A stretch of 21,894 nucleotides of DNA from an uncultured Lachnospiraceae bacterium (GCA_910585625.1 CAJUFQ010000019.1:47865-69758); one strand, 5' to 3'. Shown: positions 1 through 7,649, counted from the first letter of the stretch. Translations and numbers: made by a program. Notes: generated by a model from the sequence alone, not told the origin.

Positions 1-150
1 CCGGGTCGCCTGGGTTCGGCTTATCCGGGTCGCCTGGCTCTGGGTTGTCCGGCTCCGGATCCGGGTCGCCTGGGTTCGGCTTATCCGAGTCGCCCGGCTC
101 TGGATTGTCCGGCTCTGGATCCGGGTCGCCTGGGTTCGGCTTATCCGGGT
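1..150. repeat. 60-base tandem repeat coding for Asp/Pro/Glu/Gly-rich 20-residue unit
   Basis: Bases 1-60, 61-120 and 121-~148 align as copies of one 60-base unit. Copies 1 and 2 differ at only a few positions (for example gggtcgcct versus gagtcgccc in the middle), and copy 3 matches for its first ~30 bases, then diverges into a shorter related segment to about 180. Read on the minus strand, each unit encodes 20 residues of the linker in the partial secreted protein. The array continues off the window edge, so the copy number is unknown. Confidence 0.85.
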
Positions 151-814
151 CTGGGTTCCCTGGCTCTGGGTCGTCTGGAACAGAGGATTTCTGCACGTTT
201 ATCTTACAGACTGCTTTCTTTTTACTTCCATCTGCTGCTGTTGCCGTTATTTTTGCTTCTCCTTCTGCAACTCCTGTCACGATGCCTTTGCCCGTCACAG
301 CTGCAATCTTCTTATCAGAAGTCGTCCACACCACTTTCTTATTGGATGCGCCAGAAGGAGTAACGGTCGCTTTCAATGATACCGTTTTCCCCACTTTGAC
401 TGCTGCAGAAGACTGATTCAGCTTTACTTTGCTTACAGGTGTCACGACCTTAACCTGAAGCACTGCCTTTTTCTTGCTCCCATCTTTAGCTGTCACCGTT
501 ACTTTGGCATTTCCGTTCTTTAATGCCTTAATCCTGTTCTTGGACAGAATCTTAACAATCTTGTTTTTGCTACTCTTAATTGCCACCTTCTTGTTTTTCG
601 CATTCTTGGGTGTGACTTTCACTTTGAGTGTCAGGGTTTTGCCCTTGTTCAACGTTATGCGGCTTTTTTTGGGGCTTGTAATCTGGACTTTCCTGACCTT
701 GACTGTTTTTGCCGCCTCTGCAGTAACTGGCGGCAGGCTTACGGAGGTAACTGCCAGCGCCAATGCCAAAATTACAGTAAACATTCGAATGCGGCTGCCT
801 ATTCTTTTCCTCAT
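1..814 (-). CDS. Secreted Ig-like (Big_2) repeat protein with Asp/Pro-rich tail; C-terminal part beyond window
   Basis: The reading frame opens at ATG 814 and stays open to the left edge, giving about 271 visible residues without a stop. The N-terminus is a signal peptide (MRKRIGSR, then a hydrophobic run through residues ~11-28, ending near TAEAA). Residues ~38-125 and ~126-208 look like two bacterial Ig-like Big_2 domains (VSKVKLN, VKVGKTVSLKATV, WTTSD, ITATAADGSKKKA are typical strands). After ~residue 210 comes a tail of DPEPDNPEPGDPDKPNPGDP-type repeats, encoded by a 60-base tandem repeat, typical of wall-spanning linkers. A GAAAGGGA ribosome site lies upstream of ATG 814. A second ATG at 824 lies in another frame that hits a stop at about 576. 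The function is unknown; a surface or wall-associated role is inferred. Whether a catalytic or anchoring domain follows the tail cannot be seen. Confidence 0.85.
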   Translation of the reverse strand, partial: MRKRIGSRIRMFTVILALALAVTSVSLPPVTAEAAKTVKVRKVQITSPKKSRITLNKGKTLTLKVKVTPKNAKNKKVAIKSSKNKIVKILSKNRIKALKNGNAKVTVTAKDGSKKKAVLQVKVVTPVSKVKLNQSSAAVKVGKTVSLKATVTPSGASNKKVVWTTSDKKIAAVTGKGIVTGVAEGEAKITATAADGSKKKAVCKINVQKSSVPDDPEPGNPDPDKPNPGDPDPEPDNPEPGDSDKPNPGDPDPEPDNPEPGDPDKPNPGDP

Positions 815-865
815 CCCATTTCATCCCTTTCTTAAAATTCTCGCTGCCTATAGATATATATTTTT

Positions 866-894
866 ATTATATTATTTTTTGTTTCCTAAAACAA
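866..894 (-). promoter_or_regulatory. Putative promoter of the Big_2 protein gene
   Basis: On the minus strand a TATAAT -10 box (866-871) is preceded by a 17-base spacer and TTGTTT (889-894) as -35. The region 815-963 is very AT-rich. The box sits about 50 bases ahead of ATG 814. The -35 match is only partial, and AT-rich DNA gives chance hits. Confidence 0.5.
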
Positions 895-963
895 ATCTAT
901 TTCCGAGCAAAAAATACGCAATTTCGAGCCTTTTAAAGGTAGGATGAAATTCTATCCTGGACA

Positions 964-3726
964 TTAGTTTTTGGAATATAAATCCAGACGCTCAAAAGCC
1001 TCCTGGCACACGCTTCTGCGCTGCGCCATATCATACGGAATCCACGCGACCTCTTCCAGATATTCCTGCAATATCCGCTCCATCAGGTCGGAATCTTCGG
1101 AATACTCTATCTGGTAACGGATAACCGCCAAAGCGCCATCTTGTATTAAATCTGTCATATGCCGGCTGCCGCCTGAATCTATGCAGCTTTTATCCACAGC
1201 AAAATCATACGCCCACTCTGTCTCCTTATTCAAAGATAATCTCTTTTCCAATCCCTGCATCTGAAAGTAATCCTTAAGCTCTGTATCATAAAAATTCTTC
1301 TCTACTGCAAACTGGACCGCATTTTCTTGCATCTTTTCCAACTCAAACACAGAGGTAAACGCCCTCATGAAAAAACTTCTTCTTCGGAATTCCCCCACCT
1401 CGCACAACCACACCGGCGTCGCATACGATGGCAAGGAAAATTGTCCTATTTTATGTGATTTCACGCAGACCAGCAACAAATCTTTGACGCCCGCATGTTT
1501 TATAAAAGAAGGCGACATGAGGGTATATCCTTTTTCAGAAAAAAGATAATGCGAAAGTTTCATCATGCTGTTTCCTATAATTCTATAATCCTCGCTGCAG
1601 CCAAAGCCTTTCTGCAATGCCCTGACACAAGAACTGCCGCCCTCTACGCTTCTCTCCTCCAGCAGACGCATGATTACGTAGCGGTATCCTTCCTCCACAA
1701 ACCGTTCTTCCGCGGGGAAAGCCGTCAGTTTATCCCTGGAAAGATTGATATGGACTTTATTATTATAATCCACAATCGATATCGTCGGGGTTTTCAGGGG
1801 AAACCCATATTTCTCAGCGTTCAGCACAGCTCCCCTGGTTACCGGAATGCCATTGCAGAATGCATTGATGCCGGAGAGGCTTGTCGCGTCATAGCTCCAT
1901 TTATAGCTCATGAATTCCGTCCCCTCCAGCTTGTACCAGCCTTTAAATTCTTCTTCCGCATTAGGTACATATTCCTCCTCATGAAATATCTCCACGCCGT
2001 CTAAAAAGTATTTCACCATCGGTTCCGAGAAATTATACCAGTCTGTCCATTTGGGATACACTGCCTCTGAGACAATCTCCTCTAGCACTTCCTCCGAGGA
2101 ATTAATGATGATTTGGGTTCCGACAGGCGCATGAAGCCGCTCAATATTGATATTTTCTTTGCCCAGCTCAATATTGAACTTATATCCAAGCCGCTCGTTC
2201 ACATTTCGTGTGGTCACCTCGACATGTTCTCCCAGCAAAAAGCAGGAAAGCACCCCGATGCCAAACTTCCCGCTTCTGGCAATCAGAGATTTCCCTTCTT
2301 TGGTAAACTTTTTCTCCCAAATTTCACTGTCGCGGAAAGACGCCCCTGAAATAAGGAAATAATTGATAATAATATCAGAAGTCATCCCGAACCCATTGTC
2401 AGTGATGGTAAATTTCTTTTCCCTTCTGTCTATTTTCACGCAGACTTCCGGCTGGTAATCTGTTTTTTCACCCTGCCGCTCAATCTCCTGCCGCTCGTTG
2501 CACGCATCTACGGCATTCTGCAGAAGCTCGCGTACCCCATATTTCGCCTCTTCATTATACAGCGGATGGATCAGCAGCTTCAGAATATCCGGGTTAGTAT
2601 CGAGAATAGCGCGTTTCGTGACAAACCGTTCCTCAAAACGTTTCCTGGTTTTCTCTGATAAAATATTGGAACTTATCCTCCTTATGGTCAGCCCCAACGG
2701 AGACCTTCCCGTATACATCTCCCCGAGGACTGCCCAGCATAAATCCAGTTCTTTCTGCAGGCTGTGCAGCCAGCTTTCTATTTTGAGGAATTGGCTGCTG
2801 CACTTAGGGTTGGCATGGATTACAAGAGATTCCGCTTCCAACTTCCAGCTGTAATCATCATAATCAATGACCTGGTTCCAGGAAAATTCTTCTGACGAAA
2901 TACTGGAGCGTATGCCGTTCATCGCTTCGACCGTATGGGACGCACGTTCATTGCCGGCGTCCAGGTAGTCCGCCATACGAAGCACGGACATCAGGTAAAA
3001 TATTTTAATATTCTTAGGCTTTGCCGGCTCGGCATATCCTTCCTCTAAATAACCGTATACCCCTCTAAGCTCCATGGAATGGCTTCTGGCCGTAAGGGCT
3101 ATGATATCCCTGATTTCATCATCAATCTCCGTATTCCTGAGGACGTCCAGATTCTCTTGCCCCGGAAACCCGAATTTAACGATTTCATAGGCAAGCCTCC
3201 CATGATTCTGCCGCAGGAATTCCCCATACAGCAATATATTTTCTTCTGTGATTTCCATTTCCTTATACGGAAGTTTTTCCGGGCAGCCGACTTCGCCAAA
3301 AATCTTCCTCAGTTTTTTGTCCGGCGACCGCTCTATCGTTTGCAGATACTGTTTCCACAGCTCTTTCCAGGTACTGCTATCCAAAAACTCTGTCTTCCGC
3401 TCAGAAAATGCTTTATATATAATTTGGTCTAATCCGGCATCCTTGATGAACATCCCTATGTCATGTATAAATACGGAAACCACAAGGATCCCCAGCCCCC
3501 TTGTCTTCATCTCAGACAACGCCCGGTCTGAAATCAGCTTATCGCATAGCTCAAGCGTCTTCCTGACATGAAGTATCCCATGGTGCGTATACTCTGGGAA
3601 AAACCTGGGCGAACTGTAAAAATAGTCTTTCACATTTATAAATACCCGTTCCACGTTTGCCAGCCATTTCAGATCCTCCTGAAACTTGTCATAAAAGCGT
3701 GAAGATAACCCTAACTCGTTATTCAT
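964..3726 (-). CDS. HD-domain / HSP90-like GHKL ATPase fusion protein
   Basis: This is a 920-residue cytoplasmic protein. Residues ~40-260 look like an HD metal-dependent phosphohydrolase: YTHHGILHV (H53), FIHDIGMF (H88-D89) and MADYLDAG (D253) supply the H...HD...D ligand set. Residues ~380-545 are an HSP90-type ATP-binding fold: ELLQNAVDACNER (E400, N404, D407) matches the HSP90 N-box, ITDNGFGM (D443, G445, G447) the second box, and GKFGIGVLSCF the glycine-rich lid box. Residues ~550-920 resemble no family I can name; the first part may correspond to an HSP90-like middle region. It is much longer than HtpG (about 620-650 residues) and lacks a normal HtpG N-terminus, so it is not the housekeeping chaperone. 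Start ATG 3726 has a GGGGGAG site 5 bases upstream. It is the last gene of a four-gene operon, 50 bases after the membrane protein gene. The HD substrate and ATPase client are unknown. Confidence 0.9.
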   Translation of the reverse strand: MNNELGLSSRFYDKFQEDLKWLANVERVFINVKDYFYSSPRFFPEYTHHGILHVRKTLELCDKLISDRALSEMKTRGLGILVVSVFIHDIGMFIKDAGLDQIIYKAFSERKTEFLDSSTWKELWKQYLQTIERSPDKKLRKIFGEVGCPEKLPYKEMEITEENILLYGEFLRQNHGRLAYEIVKFGFPGQENLDVLRNTEIDDEIRDIIALTARSHSMELRGVYGYLEEGYAEPAKPKNIKIFYLMSVLRMADYLDAGNERASHTVEAMNGIRSSISSEEFSWNQVIDYDDYSWKLEAESLVIHANPKCSSQFLKIESWLHSLQKELDLCWAVLGEMYTGRSPLGLTIRRISSNILSEKTRKRFEERFVTKRAILDTNPDILKLLIHPLYNEEAKYGVRELLQNAVDACNERQEIERQGEKTDYQPEVCVKIDRREKKFTITDNGFGMTSDIIINYFLISGASFRDSEIWEKKFTKEGKSLIARSGKFGIGVLSCFLLGEHVEVTTRNVNERLGYKFNIELGKENINIERLHAPVGTQIIINSSEEVLEEIVSEAVYPKWTDWYNFSEPMVKYFLDGVEIFHEEEYVPNAEEEFKGWYKLEGTEFMSYKWSYDATSLSGINAFCNGIPVTRGAVLNAEKYGFPLKTPTISIVDYNNKVHINLSRDKLTAFPAEERFVEEGYRYVIMRLLEERSVEGGSSCVRALQKGFGCSEDYRIIGNSMMKLSHYLFSEKGYTLMSPSFIKHAGVKDLLLVCVKSHKIGQFSLPSYATPVWLCEVGEFRRRSFFMRAFTSVFELEKMQENAVQFAVEKNFYDTELKDYFQMQGLEKRLSLNKETEWAYDFAVDKSCIDSGGSRHMTDLIQDGALAVIRYQIEYSEDSDLMERILQEYLEEVAWIPYDMAQRRSVCQEAFERLDLYSKN

Positions 3727-3776
3727 TTTTCTCCCCCGTTCCTTATACTGCTTTTTATCTTCCCTTATCTCGAAAT

Positions 3777-5477
3777 CTATTCATTCACTTTGCTTGTAAC
3801 AACTTTTGCTTTGAAACTGAGACACATATAGATAATGACTATCAATATAATTAAAATTGCCGCCGCCGTCTCAAACCGCTCACGGCCCTCAGGCAAAAAA
3901 CCTGTGCTGAAAAGAAGAACATGGACAACCAATATGTAAATCAGGTAAATATAATTGCAAAAATCATAGATATATCCCCGCCTGCAAAAATCACAAAATT
4001 CCTTGTAATCCTCTACTTCCTTCAAAGGAAGGGCCATAAGCACAAACCTTTTTTTCTCCTCTTCCTTCACCCCCCAAAAGACAAACATCCAGTTTAACGC
4101 GCCCAGCAACACTACAATAAGTTCTACGTTTAATTCCCCCGTGTTCAGATTGCCCGGCGGGTTTTTGAGGCCTGCCATCCCGCTCATGAAAAAAAATCTG
4201 TTGGCAAAAATCAGCATGACCGTAACAAGGCCAAACAACAGTTTCCGCATCCCCCAATTCGTTCCGCTGTATACCTCTTTCTCACCGCCGCGCTTCCATA
4301 CCACAGTCGAAGCAACAGACACAACCGCAAATGAAATCATAAGTCCAAACGTGAAAATTTCCGACTTCACTAATCCCATCAAAAAGAAAAACGCAAGCGG
4401 GTAACAAAGCTGCAGGAAATTCCACCAACGATAATGCCTTGCAAAAAGAGGGCTTTTCTCATCAATATTCATATTTCGAAGCGCATCCCATCCTTCAAAT
4501 ATCCCTAAATAAATCGCTAATGCTATCGCAAACAGCAGCCTTGAGAAAGCATCCTTATACGCTTCACAGACCATAAAATGGCTGGTGTATGAAAATACCA
4601 TAATCGATCCTGCAAGCACAAACAAACTTATGCCTACAAAACCGTATGTAGAAAAATGCTGGTTTTTTAACTTATAAGATACCAATTCGATAACCGCCGT
4701 CAAAACGAAAAAAACAAAAAACACAGCAATAGGCATATATACAGGCGGAGAAACGCTCTGCGAACATAGCGCCTTTATCGACAAACCAAAGTATATGTTT
4801 ACCGCTATTGTCAAAACCGTTGGATATAACACGCTATAGCTCAAGCGCATGAAACTCTCTATCCTTAACGTAAAAAACAGAATAGCATAAAAGCATGTCG
4901 CAAACGCAAATAATAGTGTATACGGCGCAAAAAAATTCCAAAACTGAGCTTTCATGTTGGGAATTCCCTGCATAAAGATAAGAATCACAATAATGGCTAA
5001 AAGATAAATTGCTGCAATTCCAATCACCTTTTTCCTATACTCCATCCATTTTCCCAATGCCTTCTTCGTATGCTCCGATTCCCCGGAAGCTGAGATGTCC
5101 TTTTTCTCCACTGGCTCGTCTGTCCGCTGCCGCTTTTTCCCTTTTATCTTTAAATAACAATCCCTGAGGTCCAGCAATTCCTTTTCTGTCAGTATATGTT
5201 TTACCATCCCTTCTTCGTCTCGCTCGGTTTTTATATCATCTATTTTCTTGCGTATTGAGAAAAAAACATAGTAAAAAATCATCGAACTTGCTACAGCATA
5301 TAGTATCGCCTGCAAATTGCCCATAAAAATCTGCAGTGTATCCTCCAACGAAGGAACTAAAATCCCATCATCATATAACCCATAAAATATTCCGACAAAA
5401 AAAGACATGACGCCTAAAAGGAAATACCCCACTGCCGTTCTTTTCTTATGGAGACGACAATTATTTTCCATACCCAT
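3777..5477 (-). CDS. Polytopic membrane protein of unknown family, about 14 TM segments
   Basis: The 566-residue product is dominated by hydrophobic helices. I count about 14: residues ~14-36, 54-75, 150-170, 180-205, 214-238, 245-268, 275-299, 310-332, 350-370, 373-395, 410-432, 450-470, 503-527 and 535-555. Between helices 2 and 3 is a charged soluble loop (~76-149) rich in Lys, Glu and Asp. I recognise no transporter or enzyme signature. It lies 7 bases after the isoprenyl synthase gene and 50 bases before the HD/HSP90 gene, so co-transcription is likely. The first ATG is at 5477; a second ATG at 5471 is better spaced from the GGGGG ribosome site (6 bases) and may be the true start (MENNCRL). 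A role in moving, anchoring or sensing the lipid product of the two upstream genes is only an inference from position. Confidence 0.85.
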   Translation of the reverse strand: MGMENNCRLHKKRTAVGYFLLGVMSFFVGIFYGLYDDGILVPSLEDTLQIFMGNLQAILYAVASSMIFYYVFFSIRKKIDDIKTERDEEGMVKHILTEKELLDLRDCYLKIKGKKRQRTDEPVEKKDISASGESEHTKKALGKWMEYRKKVIGIAAIYLLAIIVILIFMQGIPNMKAQFWNFFAPYTLLFAFATCFYAILFFTLRIESFMRLSYSVLYPTVLTIAVNIYFGLSIKALCSQSVSPPVYMPIAVFFVFFVLTAVIELVSYKLKNQHFSTYGFVGISLFVLAGSIMVFSYTSHFMVCEAYKDAFSRLLFAIALAIYLGIFEGWDALRNMNIDEKSPLFARHYRWWNFLQLCYPLAFFFLMGLVKSEIFTFGLMISFAVVSVASTVVWKRGGEKEVYSGTNWGMRKLLFGLVTVMLIFANRFFFMSGMAGLKNPPGNLNTGELNVELIVVLLGALNWMFVFWGVKEEEKKRFVLMALPLKEVEDYKEFCDFCRRGYIYDFCNYIYLIYILVVHVLLFSTGFLPEGRERFETAAAILIILIVIIYMCLSFKAKVVTSKVNE

Positions 5478-5484
5478 CCCCCAA

Positions 5485-6507
5485 TCATATCGCGTTTATC
5501 TGATTCGTATCATCAAATCCCATAATATCTGTTTTCGAAAGGTCTAAAATAACTTTTTCTTTTTCCTCAATAAATTTAACCAAAAACTGTTTTCCGGCCG
5601 ACTCGTTCGGAAGCAATGAAATCTTAGCTCTTATATCCGTCAGGACATCCTGCATTTCCATAAAAACTTCTTCAAAAAGATGGTTGCGGTTAATGTATTC
5701 CATCAGTTCGCTTGTTTCCCTGTTATTCACGATTCTAAAAGGAACTTTGGACAAAACGATATTCTTCCTGTTGTCAACGAAATCCGGAAATAAATGCCCC
5801 TTATTCTCCATTTGGTATTTACTGTCAAAAAAGACTTCAATGTCATTATACGCCTGAAACACAGTGCCAATATCATTGCCTAACTCACATAGCGTTTTGT
5901 AAAGAAACGCGCACTCGTTTGATGCGTAAAAATCAGAAGATACAAAGCCTATCAGCAATGAATTGCGCAGAAGCGTACTTGTCTGCATATCGCTGATTTT
6001 TCTTATTCCCCGTACATCCCTGCTTTTTTTATTTAAATCACTGATAAATCCTACCGACATATCGGATAATATTTCTTCATACAACGACATGATCGACTGG
6101 AGACGCAAATCATCCATGAAATCATCCCGAATCAGCTTCATTTGCCTGAATAAAAGATTTATGAGGTATGCAGACATTGCCTGAGCGTTATTTCTTCCGT
6201 ATTTTTGATAATAGGTCGTTTCCCCACGCCGCAAAGGGTCGCTATCCACATAATCATCCAGAATCAAAGAATATTTATGGATAATTTCAACGGCCGCCGC
6301 TAATTTCAAGGAAGTCCCGTCATAAGACGCGTCGCCAATCAACTTTCCCGTAAGCAGAAGCATCGGTCGATATCTCCTGCCTGTCCGCACTGCATACATA
6401 TACATTTCCTGCAGTTCTATGTCGCCCTTATTATCAAATTCTGTACATAGCTGCCGGACAACGGAATCAAATTCCAGTATAAACTTTTTATATATATCCA
6501 TAATCAT
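5485..6507 (-). CDS. Polyprenyl (isoprenyl diphosphate) synthase family protein, divergent
   Basis: The 340-residue protein has the all-alpha trans-isoprenyl synthase layout. Visible motifs are GRRYRP (43-48, the usual GKxxRP diphosphate-binding loop), EIIHKYSLILDDYVDSD (D84, D85, D88: an intact first DDxxD) followed by RRG (93-95), and FQAYNDIEVFFD (218-228) with DFVDNRKNIVL, which align with the second aspartate motif and the region after it. Two departures from the family stand out: the second motif reads NDIEV instead of DDxxD, and the usual Lys-Thr motif reads QTSTLL (175-180). Such changes occur in family members with unusual acceptors or products, so I do not assign farnesyl or geranylgeranyl synthesis. 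The start overlaps the stop of the previous gene (ATGA), with AGGAG ahead; ATG 6501 is an alternative start. The expected reaction is head-to-tail chain elongation with isopentenyl diphosphate in the cytoplasm. Confidence 0.87.
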   Translation of the reverse strand: MIMDIYKKFILEFDSVVRQLCTEFDNKGDIELQEMYMYAVRTGRRYRPMLLLTGKLIGDASYDGTSLKLAAAVEIIHKYSLILDDYVDSDPLRRGETTYYQKYGRNNAQAMSAYLINLLFRQMKLIRDDFMDDLRLQSIMSLYEEILSDMSVGFISDLNKKSRDVRGIRKISDMQTSTLLRNSLLIGFVSSDFYASNECAFLYKTLCELGNDIGTVFQAYNDIEVFFDSKYQMENKGHLFPDFVDNRKNIVLSKVPFRIVNNRETSELMEYINRNHLFEEVFMEMQDVLTDIRAKISLLPNESAGKQFLVKFIEEKEKVILDLSKTDIMGFDDTNQINAI

Positions 6508-7094
6508 AATGCTCCTTTTACCTTTTTCACCTTAATGATGTGGGAACTCAATGAAACCACGCCTGCTATAAGGAAATATACAAACCATTCTTTCCCATAT
6601 TTCAATCCGCTATCGCTGATAATAGAAAAAAAGCAATACACACCCACGGATGCTGCATATAGCCTTGAAAATAATGTCGCCTGTATCCATGCGATATTCT
6701 GAGAACGTCTGCCCAAAATATAAAAAAAAGGAAATACAAGCAACAACACATTGTACCCTACTATCATCCACAAAACATCCAATCCAATTCGCCCAAGATA
6801 TAACAACATCATCAAAAACGCTAAAATACCTATTTTATCCACTACCGCATCCAATATCCTGAATCTATACTGCTGTGACGGCAGACAGAATTTTCTTGAT
6901 ATAACGCCATCCAACGCATCGCTAAGAAAAATAACCATCATCAGAAAAATCTGTAATGACAGCCTGACTTCTATTGACATCCAGAGAATGTAAAGCCAGA
7001 ACACAATGGTAACCGCCCTAACCCCTAGCAATACTAAATCCAATCGCAATTTAGCTATATTTTCTTTCAAAGCCTCTTCCCTTCTTAGCCTCAT
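6504..7094 (-). CDS. CDP-alcohol phosphatidyltransferase-like membrane protein
   Basis: The 196-residue product has about six hydrophobic helices and the CDP-alcohol phosphatidyltransferase signature in a slightly degenerate form: D59-x2-D62-G63-x2-S66-R67 ... D82-x3-D86 (SDALDGVISR, then LDAVVDK). The canonical motif has Ala where S66 stands and Gly where F78 stands; all four metal-binding Asp are present. The family joins a CDP-activated lipid to an alcohol such as glycerol phosphate, inositol or serine within the membrane; the substrate here cannot be read. It is the first gene of the four-gene operon and overlaps the prenyl synthase gene by 4 bases. ATG 7094 has no Shine-Dalgarno sequence and lies only ~15 bases from the predicted transcript start, whereas TTG 7070 follows AAGGGAAGAGG, so the true start may be TTG, eight codons later. 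Confidence 0.8.
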   Translation of the reverse strand: MRLRREEALKENIAKLRLDLVLLGVRAVTIVFWLYILWMSIEVRLSLQIFLMMVIFLSDALDGVISRKFCLPSQQYRFRILDAVVDKIGILAFLMMLLYLGRIGLDVLWMIVGYNVLLLVFPFFYILGRRSQNIAWIQATLFSRLYAASVGVYCFFSIISDSGLKYGKEWFVYFLIAGVVSLSSHIIKVKKVKGAL

Positions 7095-7401
7095 GCATAA
7101 TCTTACATCTGAAATATTATAACAGAAATTTATATTAATGAAAAGCCCTCAGAATTCAATGGCCTCTCTCTATTCATGGAGCAGGCATGCACACTTTGAC
7201 ACGCCGAACTCAGTCGCTCTAGCGACATGTTACTTTTTGCACGAGTGCGCATATAATTTTTTGTTCTATATTTTTCTCCAAAAATCAATATAGTTATTTC
7301 ATCCATTGGTTAATTATTATAAGATTCCATGGTTTTCTTCTGATTTTTTATGTATTTTTCTATGGAAAGAGTTATTTTTTTACGATTCAAGATACCAAAA
7401 A
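7095..7401. other. AT-rich intergenic region with small perfect palindromes
   Basis: Between the operon promoter and the terminator upstream I see no plausible gene. The stretch holds two compact inverted repeats, GTCGCTCTAGCGAC (7213-7226) and GCACGAGTGC (7239-7248), embedded in a moderately GC-rich block (about 7160-7250) within AT-rich flanks. They could be operator sites, a small RNA or part of a dispersed repeat; nothing decides between these. Confidence 0.5.
7116..7144 (-). promoter_or_regulatory. Putative promoter of the lipid/HD-HSP90 operon
   Basis: The minus strand reads TTTTCA (7139-7144), 17 bases, then TATAAT (7116-7121), just upstream of the first operon gene. The -10 is a perfect consensus and the -35 matches TTGACA at four of six positions. 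No other good promoter is seen between the four genes, whose spacing is -4, 7 and 50 bases. Confidence 0.6.
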
Positions 7402-7430
7402 CAGGGTTCAAATTATATATCTGAACCCTG
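7402..7430 (-). terminator. Rho-independent terminator downstream of the LamG/FIVAR gene
   Basis: A perfect 9-base-pair stem (cagggttca / tgaaccctg) encloses an 11-base AT loop. On the minus strand it is followed by TTTTTGG; on the plus strand by CTTTTTT, so it may work in both directions. It lies 220 bases after the stop of the giant gene and separates it from the next operon. Confidence 0.85.
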
Positions 7431-7493
7431 CTTTTTTACATTTTATTCCATTTTGAACTTCTAAGCAAAAATTTCTAACTTTCCAGCTGTTTT

Positions 7494-7631
7494 GGCCACG
7501 CTGCGCTTGCAGCACAGGCCTATGGATTTCTATATAAGACTTCCCTGCCCGCCAAGCGGACGCCGCATTGCGTATAGGTTACCAGTATTGTGCAAAGCAC
7601 ATGGTAGGATGCCTGGCAGGCGGGAATTCTT
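7494..7631 (-). repeat. Complex inverted-repeat element (possible structured RNA or palindromic mobile repeat)
   Basis: Directly after the giant gene's stop, two arms (7611-7631 and 7536-7557) pair over about 20 bases with one bulge, one mismatch and two G-T pairs. The enclosed loop has its own hairpin TGTGCTTTGCACA (7589-7601). Next to it is a second stem, 7494-7520, with GGCC/GGCC ends and a TGCTGC/GCAGCG inner stem. The block is GC-rich compared with the DNA beside it. It has no U-tract, so it is not a simple terminator; a non-coding repeat family, processing site or structured 3' UTR are the options. Confidence 0.6.
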
Positions 7632-7649
7632 AGCAAGAGAAATTGCTGG

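Noticed and set aside
1..180. CRISPR array
   Set aside because: The repeats are contiguous 60-base units with no variable spacers, and they code for a linker.
576..824. 82-residue minus-strand ORF (MKWDEEKN...)
   Set aside because: Alternative frame of the Big_2 protein gene; the frame from ATG 814 has a signal peptide and Ig-like domains and remains open to the edge.
474..947. 157-residue plus-strand ORF, hydrophobic
   Set aside because: It mirrors the Lys-rich Big_2 and signal-peptide coding region; hydrophobicity arises from antisense Lys codons.
964..3726. Housekeeping chaperone HtpG
   Set aside because: The ATP-binding boxes match, but there is an HD domain in front, the length is 920 residues and the HtpG N-terminus is missing.
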